This document shows, in pieces, positions 44,473 through 55,165 of a stretch of DNA of 64,000 bases (position 1 is the stretch's first letter; each line of letters starts with the position of its first letter). The stretch is from the NCBI RefSeq assembly GCF_014138605.1, contig NZ_JACJHX010000002.1, positions 473,568 to 537,567 on the forward strand, read 5' to 3'. A program made the translations under genes and the position numbers. This stretch comes from Peribacillus huizhouensis. GTDB lineage: Bacteria > Bacillota > Bacilli > Bacillales > DSM-1321. The notes under the pieces are model-generated. The model saw only the letters and a list, made by a program, of their open reading frames with translations. It was not told the DNA's origin and did not search any database.

Positions 44473-45384
44473 ATGAATGCGAAGCCAATCTATGTTGAAA
44501 TAGATATCGATTCAGAGATGGACAAGCTATGGCAGGCAACACAAACACCAAACTTTCATGAGCAATGGGATCTTCGTTTTACTTCCATTACCTATTTACA
44601 AAGTGAAGATAATGAGCCGCAGAAGTTTTCCTATAAAACTAAGATCGTACCTGGATGGAGTATAGAAGGCTGGGGCGCGACTGTAGGATCACATTCTGGG
44701 AAAGATGGGTCAAGAACATCATCGTTGCACTTTGGGACAGATGATTCCATTTCCATCATTAAAGAAGGCAAAGGCTATTGGCAATATAAGCAGAAAAAAG
44801 ATGCTATCACCTTCTTAACACAGTATACATATAACGTGAATTTTGGCCGTCTTGGTCATGAATTCGATCGTTTTCTGTTTCGGCCACTGATTGGCTGGGC
44901 AACTGCACTTAGCTTTGATGTGCTGAAAAGATGGCTGGAAAAAGGTGAAACACCAGCGACTCAATATATACGTTTTTTTAGCAGCTGGATGATCTCCTTT
45001 CTTTTCTTCTTCGTCTGGAGCTATCACGGATTCTTTCCGAAATTACTCTACACACACCCAGAGGAAATAGCGATGATCCAAAAAGGATTTCCATTCATTA
45101 CACAATATGCAGAGTGGTTAGTAATCTTCATTGGAATTGCGGAAGTACTCTTCGGTTTCTTTTGGCTATTTTATAAAAACAAACGAAAGCTTTTTGGATT
45201 CCAAATCATCATTTTTCCATTACTTACTTTCGCTGCAATAATGGCTGAACGAGATTATTTAATTCATCCTTTTAATCCACTCACCTTCAATTTGAGTTTA
45301 CTCACTCTTTCCATTATTGGATTTCTACTAAGCAAAGATATTCCTTCCGCAAAGAGTTGTAAGCGACAGAGAGAAAGAGATTAG
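44473..45384 (+). CDS. yndG: YndG-like protein: SRPBCC domain plus DoxX-like membrane domain
   Basis: A 303-aa two-part protein. Residues 1-150 are soluble and look like a START/SRPBCC ligand-binding fold (YVEIDIDSEMDKLWQATQ, DLRFTSITYL, GYWQYKQKKDAITFLTQYTY). Residues about 170-295 hold four hydrophobic helices (WMISFLFFFVWSYHGFFPK, WLVIFIGIAEVLFGFFWLFY, IIIFPLLTFAAIMAE, LSLLTLSIIGFLLSK) of the DoxX type. Start 44473 after GAGGTGAGATCA. First of yndG-yndH-yndJ, an operon also known in B. subtilis. Function unknown. Confidence 0.85.
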   Translation: MNAKPIYVEIDIDSEMDKLWQATQTPNFHEQWDLRFTSITYLQSEDNEPQKFSYKTKIVPGWSIEGWGATVGSHSGKDGSRTSSLHFGTDDSISIIKEGKGYWQYKQKKDAITFLTQYTYNVNFGRLGHEFDRFLFRPLIGWATALSFDVLKRWLEKGETPATQYIRFFSSWMISFLFFFVWSYHGFFPKLLYTHPEEIAMIQKGFPFITQYAEWLVIFIGIAEVLFGFFWLFYKNKRKLFGFQIIIFPLLTFAAIMAERDYLIHPFNPLTFNLSLLTLSIIGFLLSKDIPSAKSCKRQRERD

Positions 45385-45393
45385 GAGATTAGC

Positions 45394-46008
45394 ATGTCTA
45401 TATATAAAAAAATACTAGGAAACCAATTTAATGTACTCCATCCTATGCTGCAAAACAGGTATGATATTTCTGCAAAAAAGCCGTTTCAAGCATATGGTGT
45501 GATGAAAACGATAAAAGGTGGACCAAAATGGCTTTATCCTTTCTTCTTGCTAGGAGTTAACTGGAAGCTATTATTCCCAGAGCATGGTCACCTTATTCCT
45601 TTTTCAATCGTGAATACGGCACGAATTGGTAAAAATGGCGAAGAACAGATTCATTGGGAGCGCATTTTTTATTTTGAAGGCAAGAAACGATTTTTCAATG
45701 CAGTCATGAGCTTGGATCATGAACGACTTGTTATTAAGGATTATTTAGGGGAACCTAGCTTGTTCTACTCTGATCTTTCGTTTCATGTTTCACAAACTGG
45801 TGAAGTGCAAATCGAATCAAAAGATCAACGTCTCGTTTTAGGGTTGCTTGAAATCCCTGTACCGAAATTTTTACAAGGGTTAGCAACCGTAACCGAGGCA
45901 TATATAGAAGACCGGAAAGTCTTTTCGATAAAAGTAGAAGTGCGTAATCCACTAATCGGTCTGATTTTTGCGTATGAAGGAGAATTTACACCGAATGAAC
46001 GTTGCTAA
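45394..46008 (+). CDS. yndH: YndH-like DUF4166 protein
   Basis: A 204-aa soluble protein starting MSIYKKILGNQFNVLHPMLQ, the DUF4166 opening, with YPFFLLGVNWKLLFPEHG (about 48-65; hydrophobic), a beta-rich middle (NTARIGKNGEEQIHWERIFY, DHERLVIKDYLG) and LEIPVPKFLQGLATVTEAYI (about 151). Ribosome site TAGGAGATTAGC, 9 bp after yndG. Its 3' end overlaps yndJ by 14 bp. Sequence suggests a lipid- or small-molecule-binding beta barrel but that is a guess. Confidence 0.85.
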   Translation: MSIYKKILGNQFNVLHPMLQNRYDISAKKPFQAYGVMKTIKGGPKWLYPFFLLGVNWKLLFPEHGHLIPFSIVNTARIGKNGEEQIHWERIFYFEGKKRFFNAVMSLDHERLVIKDYLGEPSLFYSDLSFHVSQTGEVQIESKDQRLVLGLLEIPVPKFLQGLATVTEAYIEDRKVFSIKVEVRNPLIGLIFAYEGEFTPNERC

Positions 46009-47602
46009 AATCTTACTGTCGATTATTCTATTCTTGCTTGTCGTTTTTTTCGGTAAAGGTCCGTGGCATCTATTATTGTTAACAGGAGCACAAATTGTCT
46101 ATGTGCCACTTACTTTAAAGTTAATCGTAACTAAAGGTGATTGGTTTTCAAAATTTTATCCCTTTATCTCAATTCCCGCTTATCTTTCCATTGTCCTAAT
46201 CCAACTCACAACAAATACTGAGTGGGACGTCCTGTTAGCAGCGGTTTATTTATTGTTTACCTTTGTTGTTGCTTTATATGGTTTAAGTCGTTTCTTTATG
46301 AGTGGTTTTACGCATATAGAGGAATTTTCGATTAATATGGCGATGATGTATTTAGTAATGGGCGGCATTTGGTTTTTTGCTTTTACTGCCAACATCGACA
46401 CCGGATTTACGCCCATGCTAACGTGGCTGACAGCGATTCACTTTCATTATTCCGCCTTCTTACTGCCGATTTTTGTCGGTTTTCTCGGAAGAGTCTATAA
46501 GCCGCGTTCATATAGCCTGATCACGAGTATTATTCTCATTGCTCCAATGATTGTCGCTCTTGGCATTACTTTTTCAATAGTGATTGAGCTTCTATCAGTT
46601 ATCGCCTATATGATTGGGATTTATGGGCTCATTCACTTATCCTTCCAAGCACCATATTCAAGAACATTACAGAAGTGGCTCGTCTGTTTGTCATTTACAT
46701 CTTTAGGTATCACGATATTATTTTCCTTATTGTATGCTTCAGGGAATCTATTCGGCACTCATTCTATTAGCATCGACTTCATGCTCCGTTTTCACGGTTT
46801 TGTTAATACTGCCGGATTTGCATTAACAGGGATTATCGGCTGGTCTATTTCGATTCCGCCAACAACTGTAATCAAATGGACGTTTCCCATAAGCAAGATA
46901 AGAGGAAAACATGTAATTGGCGAAAACATCCTTGCTGAAATCATTGAGAACAACCATTATCAGGGATTGATTGATCATATGGGTCTGTACGAACCAGAAA
47001 TCAACCGGCAAACATTAGCACCCAGAATCATTGATTTTTATGAAAATACGAATGAATACAGGCTCTTTGCTAAAGTTAAATGGCAAGCATGGTTTAAGCC
47101 ATTCGCCATCATCTATCGACCTATAAGTAGGTCTGTTAAACAAATCGATCTGCCTCTTTCAAGTCGGCAGATCGAAATGACCGGTGAGATCTTCCCGATT
47201 AACGACGAAAAGGATGGTCGGGCTAATACTAGAGCCTGGGTAAGGAAAATCAAAGAAGAGATTGTTTTTGTTGCTCTTTACTCAACACATGAAAAGGACA
47301 GCAGAACCTATATGAATATTTCGCTTCCTTTGCCATGGTCAGCAATGATTGGCATTCTCGAACTGAACCAAATAGGTAATGAATTGCAGCTTTCAAGTAA
47401 AAAAGTACATACACCAAATGCTGATTCTGGCATCTATTTAGCCATTAAACACTGGCTAGTAAAACTGCCAATTGATGAACAATTTCATGTTAAAGAAACA
47501 GCTGACGGCACGCTTGTCGCTAATCATACTATGTGGATTTTTTCCATACCTTTTTTAAAAATAGAGTATGTTATTTATCATAATAATGACGTTCATAAGT
47601 AG
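45995..47602 (+). CDS. yndJ: YndJ-like multipass membrane protein
   Basis: A 535-aa protein: residues 1-300 comprise about nine to ten hydrophobic helices (KILLSIILFLLVVFFG; LTWLTAIHFHYSAFLLPIFVG at about 148-168 with two His; IILIAPMIVALGITFSIVIE; HGFVNTAGFALTGIIGW at about 268), and 300-535 a soluble C-terminal part (ENNHYQGLIDHMGLYEPEIN, RLFAKVKWQAWFKPFAIIYR). Ribosome site AAGGAG 12 nt before ATG 45995; upstream in-frame TTG 45968 is possible. Last of the operon. Function unknown. Confidence 0.85.
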   Translation: MNVAKILLSIILFLLVVFFGKGPWHLLLLTGAQIVYVPLTLKLIVTKGDWFSKFYPFISIPAYLSIVLIQLTTNTEWDVLLAAVYLLFTFVVALYGLSRFFMSGFTHIEEFSINMAMMYLVMGGIWFFAFTANIDTGFTPMLTWLTAIHFHYSAFLLPIFVGFLGRVYKPRSYSLITSIILIAPMIVALGITFSIVIELLSVIAYMIGIYGLIHLSFQAPYSRTLQKWLVCLSFTSLGITILFSLLYASGNLFGTHSISIDFMLRFHGFVNTAGFALTGIIGWSISIPPTTVIKWTFPISKIRGKHVIGENILAEIIENNHYQGLIDHMGLYEPEINRQTLAPRIIDFYENTNEYRLFAKVKWQAWFKPFAIIYRPISRSVKQIDLPLSSRQIEMTGEIFPINDEKDGRANTRAWVRKIKEEIVFVALYSTHEKDSRTYMNISLPLPWSAMIGILELNQIGNELQLSSKKVHTPNADSGIYLAIKHWLVKLPIDEQFHVKETADGTLVANHTMWIFSIPFLKIEYVIYHNNDVHK

Positions 47603-47665
47603 ATTCATTACTGGAATGCGGACATATAGTGATGATCAACATCCTGGTGTTTACAGAAGGAAAAC

Positions 47666-47718
47666 GAAAGGGTCAAGTCTCACAGCTACTGTACATAGTT
47701 GTGAGACCTGACCCTATT
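47666..47718. terminator. GGGTCAGACC-family terminator between convergent yndJ and pyk
   Basis: AGGGTCAAGTCTCACAGC (about 47669) pairs with GTTGTGAGACCTGACCCT (about 47698); an 18-bp imperfect stem. Confidence 0.8.
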
Positions 47719-47740
47719 AAAGAATTCTTTTTAATACGAA

Positions 47741-49498
47741 TTAAAGTACGCTTGCATGGCCTTTATATACCACACCGCGGCTAGCATCAACTGTTACATG
47801 TTGCCCATCCTTGAAGATCGAAGTTGCGTTATCCGCTCCAACAATCACAGGGATTCCTAAGTTCACACCTACTACTGCTGCGTGGCTAGTCAACCCGCCT
47901 TCTTCTGTAATAAGAGCTGAACATTTTTCAATAGCAGGCATCATATCTCGATCAGATCCAATTGTTACGAGTACAGATCCTTCTGTCACTTTTTCAAGTG
48001 CTTCTGCTGCTGTTCTTGCAACTACTACGTTTCCATTTGAAGTTTTGCGGCCAATCCCTTGAGCTTTCAGAAGAACCTCGCCCAAAACATGAACCTTCAT
48101 CAAATTCGTAGTTCCTGCTTCACCTACTGCACCAGCAGTAATGACAACAAGATCGCCATGTTGAACTAGTCCAGAATTTAAGCTTACTTCTACAGCATTT
48201 TCAAGCATATGATCCGTTGTTTCACATTGTTTTCCGACTTGAGGGTAAACGCCCCAAACAAGTGCTAATTTACGTGATACGTGCTCATCGAATGTAACAG
48301 CAATAATCGGTGCTTTTGGACGATATTTAGCAATCATACGTGCTGTATGACCACTTTCTGTCGGTGCAATGATTGCGCCAGCATCCATATTAAGTGCAGT
48401 ATGAGCGACAGATTGGCCAATAGCATCTGTAACTGTACGTTTACTGTCTTTACTTCTTTTCGATAAAATATCTTGGTAGTTAAGAGCAGATTCTGCACGT
48501 GAAGCAATATTATGCATCGTTTGCACAGCTTCAACTGGATAATTTCCTGCTGCTGTTTCACCAGAAAGCATGATTGCATCTGTACCATCAAAAATCGCAT
48601 TCGCTACGTCACTTGCTTCTGCACGTGTCGGACGTGGATTACGTTGCATAGAATCCAGCATTTGCGTTGCCGTAATAACCGGTTTTCCGAACGTATTACA
48701 TTTTTTAATTAACTGTTTTTGAACGAGTGGTACTTCTTCAGCAGGGATTTCAACACCTAAGTCTCCCCTTGCTACCATTAAACCGTCCGATACTTCTAGA
48801 ATTTCATCGATATTATCGACGCCTTCTTGGTTTTCAATTTTAGGAATGATTTGAATTGAACAGTCTTTATTTTTTTGTAGCAATTCACGAATTCCTAGTA
48901 CGTCTGATGCACGGCGAACAAATGAAGCCGCAATGAAGTCAACATCTTGTTCAATTCCGAAAAGAATGTCATTTTCATCTTTCTCTGTCATTCCTGGAAG
49001 ATTTACAGATACACCAGGTACGTTTACGCCTTTTTTATTTTTCAGCGTTCCTGTGTTCATAATTTTTGTATGTAGTTCATTATTCGTACGATCAATTTCT
49101 GTTACTTCAAGACCAATTAAACCATCATCCAATAGAATTTTTGAACCGACTTCAACGTCGTTAATTAAGCCTTCATATGAAATAGAGAACTTTTCTTCCG
49201 TACCTAAAACTTCTGTCATAGATACGATAATGTTTGAACCAGCTTTTAATTCAAGCGCGCCGTTTTCCATACTATGCGTACGAATTTCAGGTCCTTTTGT
49301 ATCTAAAAGAATAGCGACTGGTTTTCCAGTGATTTTAACCGCTTCACGGATGTTCTTAATTCGAGCTCCGTGTTCCTCATGGTCACCATGAGAAAAATTC
49401 AGACGAGCCACATTCATCCCTGCTTCAATCAACTGGGTTAATTTCTCTACACTTTCACTTGCTGGACCGATCGTACATACTATTTTGGTTTTACGCAT
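47741..49498 (-). CDS. pyk: Pyruvate kinase (with C-terminal PEP-utiliser domain)
   Basis: A 585-aa glycolytic enzyme, PEP + ADP to pyruvate + ATP. Barrel with inserted B domain: [40 protein letters not shown] (about 64-74), [34 protein letters not shown] (about 240) and [20 protein letters not shown] (about 310). The extra C-terminal 110 residues ([18 protein letters not shown]) are the Bacillus/Geobacillus PEP-utilising domain; its [12 protein letters not shown] lacks the phospho-His context Thr-Ser-His is present. Second of pfkA-pyk. Confidence 0.98.
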   Translation of the reverse strand: MRKTKIVCTIGPASESVEKLTQLIEAGMNVARLNFSHGDHEEHGARIKNIREAVKITGKPVAILLDTKGPEIRTHSMENGALELKAGSNIIVSMTEVLGTEEKFSISYEGLINDVEVGSKILLDDGLIGLEVTEIDRTNNELHTKIMNTGTLKNKKGVNVPGVSVNLPGMTEKDENDILFGIEQDVDFIAASFVRRASDVLGIRELLQKNKDCSIQIIPKIENQEGVDNIDEILEVSDGLMVARGDLGVEIPAEEVPLVQKQLIKKCNTFGKPVITATQMLDSMQRNPRPTRAEASDVANAIFDGTDAIMLSGETAAGNYPVEAVQTMHNIASRAESALNYQDILSKRSKDSKRTVTDAIGQSVAHTALNMDAGAIIAPTESGHTARMIAKYRPKAPIIAVTFDEHVSRKLALVWGVYPQVGKQCETTDHMLENAVEVSLNSGLVQHGDLVVITAGAVGEAGTTNLMKVHVLGEVLLKAQGIGRKTSNGNVVVARTAAEALEKVTEGSVLVTIGSDRDMMPAIEKCSALITEEGGLTSHAAVVGVNLGIPVIVGADNATSIFKDGQHVTVDASRGVVYKGHASVL

Positions 49499-49531
49499 GT
49501 TGATACTACCCCTCCTGTTTTTAACTAAAAA

Positions 49532-50780
<1,249 letters not shown>

Positions 50781-50789
50781 TGAATCAAC

Positions 50790-50830
50790 CAAAGAAAACT
50801 CACCTTTTTTCTTCGGCGAGTTTTCCAATT
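50790..50830 (-). terminator. Terminator of the accD-accA transcript
   Basis: Reverse strand AAAACTCGCC-GAAGAAAAAA-GGTGAGTTTT, then CTTTGG; 400 bp after accA, beyond an R1 copy. Confidence 0.65.
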
Positions 50831-50947
50831 GATCATTCATCAATCGAAAAAGAAAGACAAGAGGATTAGGAACTATCCCCCAGTTTAAACGCCTTGATTA
50901 ATCCAAAGGCTAGCATAAGACAGCACTCTCGATAGGTCTCTTCTTCC

Positions 50948-51226
50948 CCATAAAGTGAAACTATAATCAGTGAGGGATTTACTGCCCGTTAAGCGGGATA
51001 TAATCAATTAGCTCTTCGCCTTTAGGAGCTAGGAACAAGGGCGACCCTAACAGCAGGCAGTCACCTCGATTATTAAAATAAACCCAGTATAGATACAGTG
51101 AATCTTACTATAAGTTAAGCAGAGGTAAAGTTTGGACCCTCAGAATATAGGGCATACAGACGAAGACATGAGAAAGTGGCATGACTAAACATCAGTGGGG
51201 AGTCCCCACTGATGGGGTTATCTCTT
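50948..51226. repeat. R1 dispersed repeat, diverged long copy
   Basis: CATAAAGTGAAACTATAATC AGTGAGGG with TTTACTGCCCGTTAAGCGGGATATA at the left; ATACAGTGAATCTTACTATAA, CAGACGAAGACATGAG and AACATCAGTGGGGAGTCCCCACTGATGGGG at the right, reaching the accA stop. The two halves look like adjoining copies. Confidence 0.6.
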
Positions 51227-52217
51227 ATACAGACTTAATCCGATCAAGATTTCGTTCTTCTTCTATTTCGTATTTCCCGATTTTTTTATATTTCGTGTAT
51301 CTTTGCTCAACGATTTCACTTGTTGATAGCGGCAATAATTCATTTAATGAGTGCTTCAAGCTATCCTTAATAGCTGTTGCTTGGTCTTTTAAATCATTTT
51401 TATGAGCACCACCCTTAGCTTCAGGGATAATCTCATCAACAATGCCAAGACCTAATAAATCCTGTGCAGTAATTTTCATCGTTTCAGCCGCACGCTTTGC
51501 CTGTGAGGCATCTTTCCATAGCAATGCTGCTGCTCCTTCAGGAGAGATGACGGAATACGTTGAATTCTCAAGCATAAGAATTCTGTCCCCTACACCAAGT
51601 GCAAGTGCGCCTCCGCTTCCTCCTTCACCGATGACAATACAAATAATCGGCACTTTTAAGCCAGCCATTTCGAAAATATTTTTCGCAATAGCTTCGCTTT
51701 GCCCGCGTTCTTCCGCCGCTTTTCCTGGAAATGCGCCTTTTGTATCAATAAAACAGATGACAGGACGGCCAAACTTCTCGGCCTGTTTCATAAGTCTTAA
51801 TGCCTTTCTGTAACCTTCAGGATGAGGCATACCAAAATTCCTTCTGATATTCTCTTTCGTATCCTTACCACGCTGATGGCCAATGACCGTTACAGGAATT
51901 CCTTCAAACGTGGCAATACCAGCAACGATTGCTTCATCGTCTCCAAAATAACGATCTCCATGCAGCTCTAGAAAGTCACTGAATACTTGTGGAATATAAT
52001 CCAATGTAGTTGGTCGGTTAGGATGTCTAGCTACTTGTACTCGGTCCCACGGCTTCATATTTTTATAAATGTCATCTTGTAAATTCTCCAACCGTTTTTC
52101 CAGTTTTTGAATTTCCGCTGTTAAATCAACATCTGCCGTTTTGGTCAGCTCTTTTAATTCATCAATTTTTTTCCGAAGATCCGTTATTGGTCGCTCAAAC
52201 TCTAAATCACCTATCAT
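51225..52217 (-). CDS. accA: Acetyl-CoA carboxylase, carboxyltransferase subunit alpha
   Basis: About 330 aa; with AccD transfers CO2 from carboxybiotin to acetyl-CoA, giving malonyl-CoA. Family blocks: [18 protein letters not shown] at the N-terminus, [18 protein letters not shown] (about 60), [31 protein letters not shown] (in two parts, about 115-145) and [20 protein letters not shown] (about 197). The start 52217 gives an ATGA overlap with the accD stop, implying translational coupling; 52223 is an alternative. Confidence 0.96.
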   Translation of the reverse strand: MIGDLEFERPITDLRKKIDELKELTKTADVDLTAEIQKLEKRLENLQDDIYKNMKPWDRVQVARHPNRPTTLDYIPQVFSDFLELHGDRYFGDDEAIVAGIATFEGIPVTVIGHQRGKDTKENIRRNFGMPHPEGYRKALRLMKQAEKFGRPVICFIDTKGAFPGKAAEERGQSEAIAKNIFEMAGLKVPIICIVIGEGGSGGALALGVGDRILMLENSTYSVISPEGAAALLWKDASQAKRAAETMKITAQDLLGLGIVDEIIPEAKGGAHKNDLKDQATAIKDSLKHSLNELLPLSTSEIVEQRYTKYKKIGKYEIEEERNLDRIKSV

Positions 52218-53080
52218 ACCCATTCACCACCTGGAACATGGATTTTCAATATATTCACTAGTTTTTCTTTTAATTCAGTCCGCGAGATAACAGCATCTAA
52301 TTGACCATGCTTCAGCAAAAATTCTGCTGTTTGAAAATCCTCCGGTAGCTCTTCATGGATCGTTTGTTCAATAATTCGACGACCAGCAAAACCAATTAAC
52401 GCTCCAGGTTCTGCCAAATTTATGTCACCTAATGAAGCAAAGCTCGCAGAAACACCACCTGTTGTTGGATGCGTCATAATTGATATAATTAGTCCGCCAT
52501 TCTCACTGAACATTTTTAAAGCAGCACTGGTTTTCGCCATTTGCATGAGACTGAGAATACCTTCTTGCATACGTGCGCCTCCTGATGCTGTGAAAATAAT
52601 AAAGGGAATGCGTAATTCGCCTGCTTTTTCAATTGCCCTTGTTATTTTCTCCCCAACAACCGAACCCATGCTGCCCATTCGGAAATGTGAATCCATGATG
52701 GCAACCGACACATCATACCCTTCGATTTTCCCAGTACCTGTGACAACTGCTTCATTCATACTCGCTTTTTGTTTATCTTTCTCTAATTTCTCTAGATATT
52801 CTGGAAAGCCAAGCGGGTTAACTGATAGCATATTGCGATCAATTTCAATAAAGCTGCCAGGTTCAAATAAACTTTCAATGCGTTCATATGCAGTCATTTG
52901 ATGATGATATCCGCAATGAAGACATACTTTATTATTTTTTTGAAGTTCTTTCGTGTACATGATTTTTTTACATCCGGAACATTTAGTCATTAAACCTTCC
53001 GGTACATCTTGTTGATCACGATCTGACGGAATCGTGGCATATTTCTTCTTTTTATTTTTCGTAAAAAGATCTTTAAGCAA
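52214..53080 (-). CDS. accD: Acetyl-CoA carboxylase, carboxyltransferase subunit beta (TTG start)
   Basis: A 288-aa partner of AccA. The N-terminal zinc ribbon is present ([15 protein letters not shown] ... [12 protein letters not shown], CxxC-x15-CxxC, about 32-55), then [23 protein letters not shown] (about 158) and the [26 protein letters not shown] oxyanion region (about 203). The start is TTG at 53080 after AAGGGAGGATTCATC and gives the family N-terminus MLKDLFTK; the longer 53122 reading adds 14 residues with no family match. First of accD-accA. Confidence 0.95.
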   Translation of the reverse strand: MLKDLFTKNKKKKYATIPSDRDQQDVPEGLMTKCSGCKKIMYTKELQKNNKVCLHCGYHHQMTAYERIESLFEPGSFIEIDRNMLSVNPLGFPEYLEKLEKDKQKASMNEAVVTGTGKIEGYDVSVAIMDSHFRMGSMGSVVGEKITRAIEKAGELRIPFIIFTASGGARMQEGILSLMQMAKTSAALKMFSENGGLIISIMTHPTTGGVSASFASLGDINLAEPGALIGFAGRRIIEQTIHEELPEDFQTAEFLLKHGQLDAVISRTELKEKLVNILKIHVPGGEWV

Positions 53081-53185
53081 GATGAATCCTCCCTTACCGG
53101 CAATTCTCTGCCCCTTATGCATGTCCTCTACTTTAACAGAGGTTAAATGAAAACTTTGTTAAAACTTGTCATTCATCAGGTAATT

Positions 53186-53812
53186 TTATTTTTTTCTAAT
53201 ATTTTTCAAATAATGAGATATGGCCTGGTTTATATTTCGTTCTATCATCAAATGGATTAATCGAATGTATGAGCTATAATCAAGCGCTAAGAATTCTTGA
53301 TTCGCGGCTCTAGCATAGCTATTGACAATCGTCCATATTCTTTCCATTAAAAAGTTACTATTTAAGCCGACCAATTTAGTGAAAAATTCATCGTCACTAA
53401 ATTCTTGTCCAGTTGCCCAGTTTAGAAATTGCTCCAAGTCTTGTTCAGGAGATGACGAAATGACAATTCGGATACAATTAGTCTCTAGATACTCTTTCGT
53501 TTCAGCTAAATCTTGTTTCACCTTTGGATCTTGCAAAAAAAAGGTGCCTAATAGTTTAATGAGATTATGGTCTTGATAATCTCTTATGAATGTACCTTCC
53601 CCTCTGCGAGTTTCAATTAACCCGAGAAGTTCCAATGCTCGTAAAGCCTCGCGGATGGAAGAACGACCTACATTGAGGCGCTCTGATAGTTCACGCTCTG
53701 AAGGAATCTTATCTCCAGAAACGAGGCCATCTGTGTCAATCATTTCCCTAAGCTTTTCTACAATCTCTAAATAAAGCTTAGTTGAAGGCGTTGATTTGTT
53801 CAAATCATTCAT
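53186..53812 (-). CDS. GntR/FadR-family transcriptional regulator
   Basis: A 208-aa regulator. Winged helix at the N-terminus: VEKLREMIDTDGLVSGDKIPSER, then ELSERLNVGRSSIREALRAL and LGLIETRRGEGTFIRD (about 18-78). The C-terminal 120 residues form an all-helical effector domain of FadR type. Its first ATG overlaps the malic-enzyme stop by 4 bp, so both are one transcript; accD follows after 100 bp. A perfect 13-bp palindrome (GTGGTC-T-GACCAC) before the malic enzyme gene is the natural operator. The effector (an acyl-CoA or an organic acid) is unknown. Confidence 0.88.
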   Translation of the reverse strand: MNDLNKSTPSTKLYLEIVEKLREMIDTDGLVSGDKIPSERELSERLNVGRSSIREALRALELLGLIETRRGEGTFIRDYQDHNLIKLLGTFFLQDPKVKQDLAETKEYLETNCIRIVISSSPEQDLEQFLNWATGQEFSDDEFFTKLVGLNSNFLMERIWTIVNSYARAANQEFLALDYSSYIRLIHLMIERNINQAISHYLKNIRKK

Positions 53813-55059
53813 TCTTCACTCTTTCCAATAATAGCAAGCCTTCTCGTTTTCTTCTTCACGTCTTCTGGATCTACTTTTCTTCTTGCTACACCAGTCTCCA
53901 TCGCTGCCTTCGCAACAGCAGCTGCCACTTCGGGTGCTACCCTTTCATCAAAAGCAGCTGGAATCACATAATCAGGGTGAAGTTCCTCTTCTTTAATTAA
54001 ACCAGCGATTGCCTCAACTGCTGCTACTTTCATTTTTTCATTGATATGTGTAGCACGGACATCTAATGCACCGCGGAATATTCCAGGAAAGGCAAGTACA
54101 TTATTAACTTGGTTTGGAAAATCAGAACGGCCTGTTCCGACGACTTTTGCGCCAGCAGCTTTAGCAAGTTCGGGCATAATTTCTGGGTCAGGATTTGCCA
54201 TCGCAAAAATGATCGGATCCGTATTCATCGAAGCAATCATGTCTGAGCTAAGCGCTCCTGCCACCGACACCCCAATAAACACATCGGCACCTTTGATTAC
54301 CTCTTCAAGCGGTCCTTCTACTTTAGAGCGGTTTGTAACTTGTGCAACTTGATCTTTCACGTCATTCATGCCATATTTGCGTCCTTCAAAAATAGCGCCT
54401 TTGGAATCACACATAATAATGTCACGAACTCCATAATTATATAAAAGTTTAATGATCGCAATTCCAGCAGCTCCAGCACCACTTGCCACTACTTTAATTT
54501 CAGACATCGTCTTACCTACTATTCTTAGAGCATTAACAAGACCTGCCACTGTTACAATTGCTGTTCCATGTTGGTCATCATGAAAAACCGGAATATTCGT
54601 TTCTTTTTTTAATCTTTCTTCAATTACAAAACAATTGGGAGCTGCAATATCCTCTAGATTCACTCCGCCAAACGTAGGTTCAAGAAGTTTTACTGTTTCT
54701 ATGATTTTTTCAACATCCGTAGTTTTCAAACAAATAGGGAATGCATCGACACCGGCGAAGCTTTTGAAAAGGAGTGCTTTTCCTTCCATAACCGGCAAAG
54801 CAGCTTCAGGTCCGATATTTCCTAAACCAAGCACGGCCGTCCCATCGGAAACAACAGCTACCATGTTTCCCTTCATTGTATAATCATATACTGTTTCTGG
54901 TTTGTCATAGATTTCTTTGCACGGCTCAGCAACACCTGGTGAATAGGCTAAACTTAAATCTTTCGCATTTTGGACGGGGACTTTCGAAACCGTTTCAAGC
55001 TTTCCCTTATGGACACGATGCATATGCAGTGCTTCTTCTCTTAATGTCAATGTATTCAC
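53809..55059 (-). CDS. ytsJ: NAD(P)-dependent malic enzyme (YtsJ-type)
   Basis: A 416-aa enzyme converting malate to pyruvate + CO2. Blocks: LSLAYSPGVAEPCKEIYD (about 32-49), the Tyr/Lys region KGNMVAVVSDGTAVLGLGNIG (about 63), IEDIAAPNCF-like NLEDIAAPNCFVIEERLK (about 135), VFHDDQHGTAIVTVAGLVNAL (metal Asp, about 157) and the Rossmann GxGxxG VVASGAGAAGIAIIKLL (about 190). Short bacterial form without extension. In B. subtilis ytsJ lies between accDA and dnaE; here fadR is added downstream. Confidence 0.95.
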   Translation of the reverse strand: MNTLTLREEALHMHRVHKGKLETVSKVPVQNAKDLSLAYSPGVAEPCKEIYDKPETVYDYTMKGNMVAVVSDGTAVLGLGNIGPEAALPVMEGKALLFKSFAGVDAFPICLKTTDVEKIIETVKLLEPTFGGVNLEDIAAPNCFVIEERLKKETNIPVFHDDQHGTAIVTVAGLVNALRIVGKTMSEIKVVASGAGAAGIAIIKLLYNYGVRDIIMCDSKGAIFEGRKYGMNDVKDQVAQVTNRSKVEGPLEEVIKGADVFIGVSVAGALSSDMIASMNTDPIIFAMANPDPEIMPELAKAAGAKVVGTGRSDFPNQVNNVLAFPGIFRGALDVRATHINEKMKVAAVEAIAGLIKEEELHPDYVIPAAFDERVAPEVAAAVAKAAMETGVARRKVDPEDVKKKTRRLAIIGKSEE

Positions 55060-55107
55060 TCCTTGAACTAGTTCGGATAGAATTAGGAAAATTTTTCATT
55101 TTTATAA

Positions 55108-55120
55108 GTGGTCTGACCAC
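55108..55120. promoter_or_regulatory. Perfect 13-bp palindrome, likely FadR/GntR operator
   Basis: GTGGTC-T-GACCAC, 48 bp before the malic-enzyme start and next to TTATAA on the reverse strand. TGGTNNGACCA-type sites are typical of FadR-subfamily regulators, and such a gene lies in the operon. Confidence 0.75.
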
Positions 55121-55165
55121 ATTAGGCTTCTTTCAATATAACATATCTATCACTGATGTAAACAT

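Noticed and set aside
48933..49391. A 152-aa forward frame opposite pyk (also 52422-52901 opposite accD and 60293-60754 opposite nrnA)
   Set aside because: They are antisense shadows of strongly conserved genes, Ser/Phe-rich as expected from the opposite strand.
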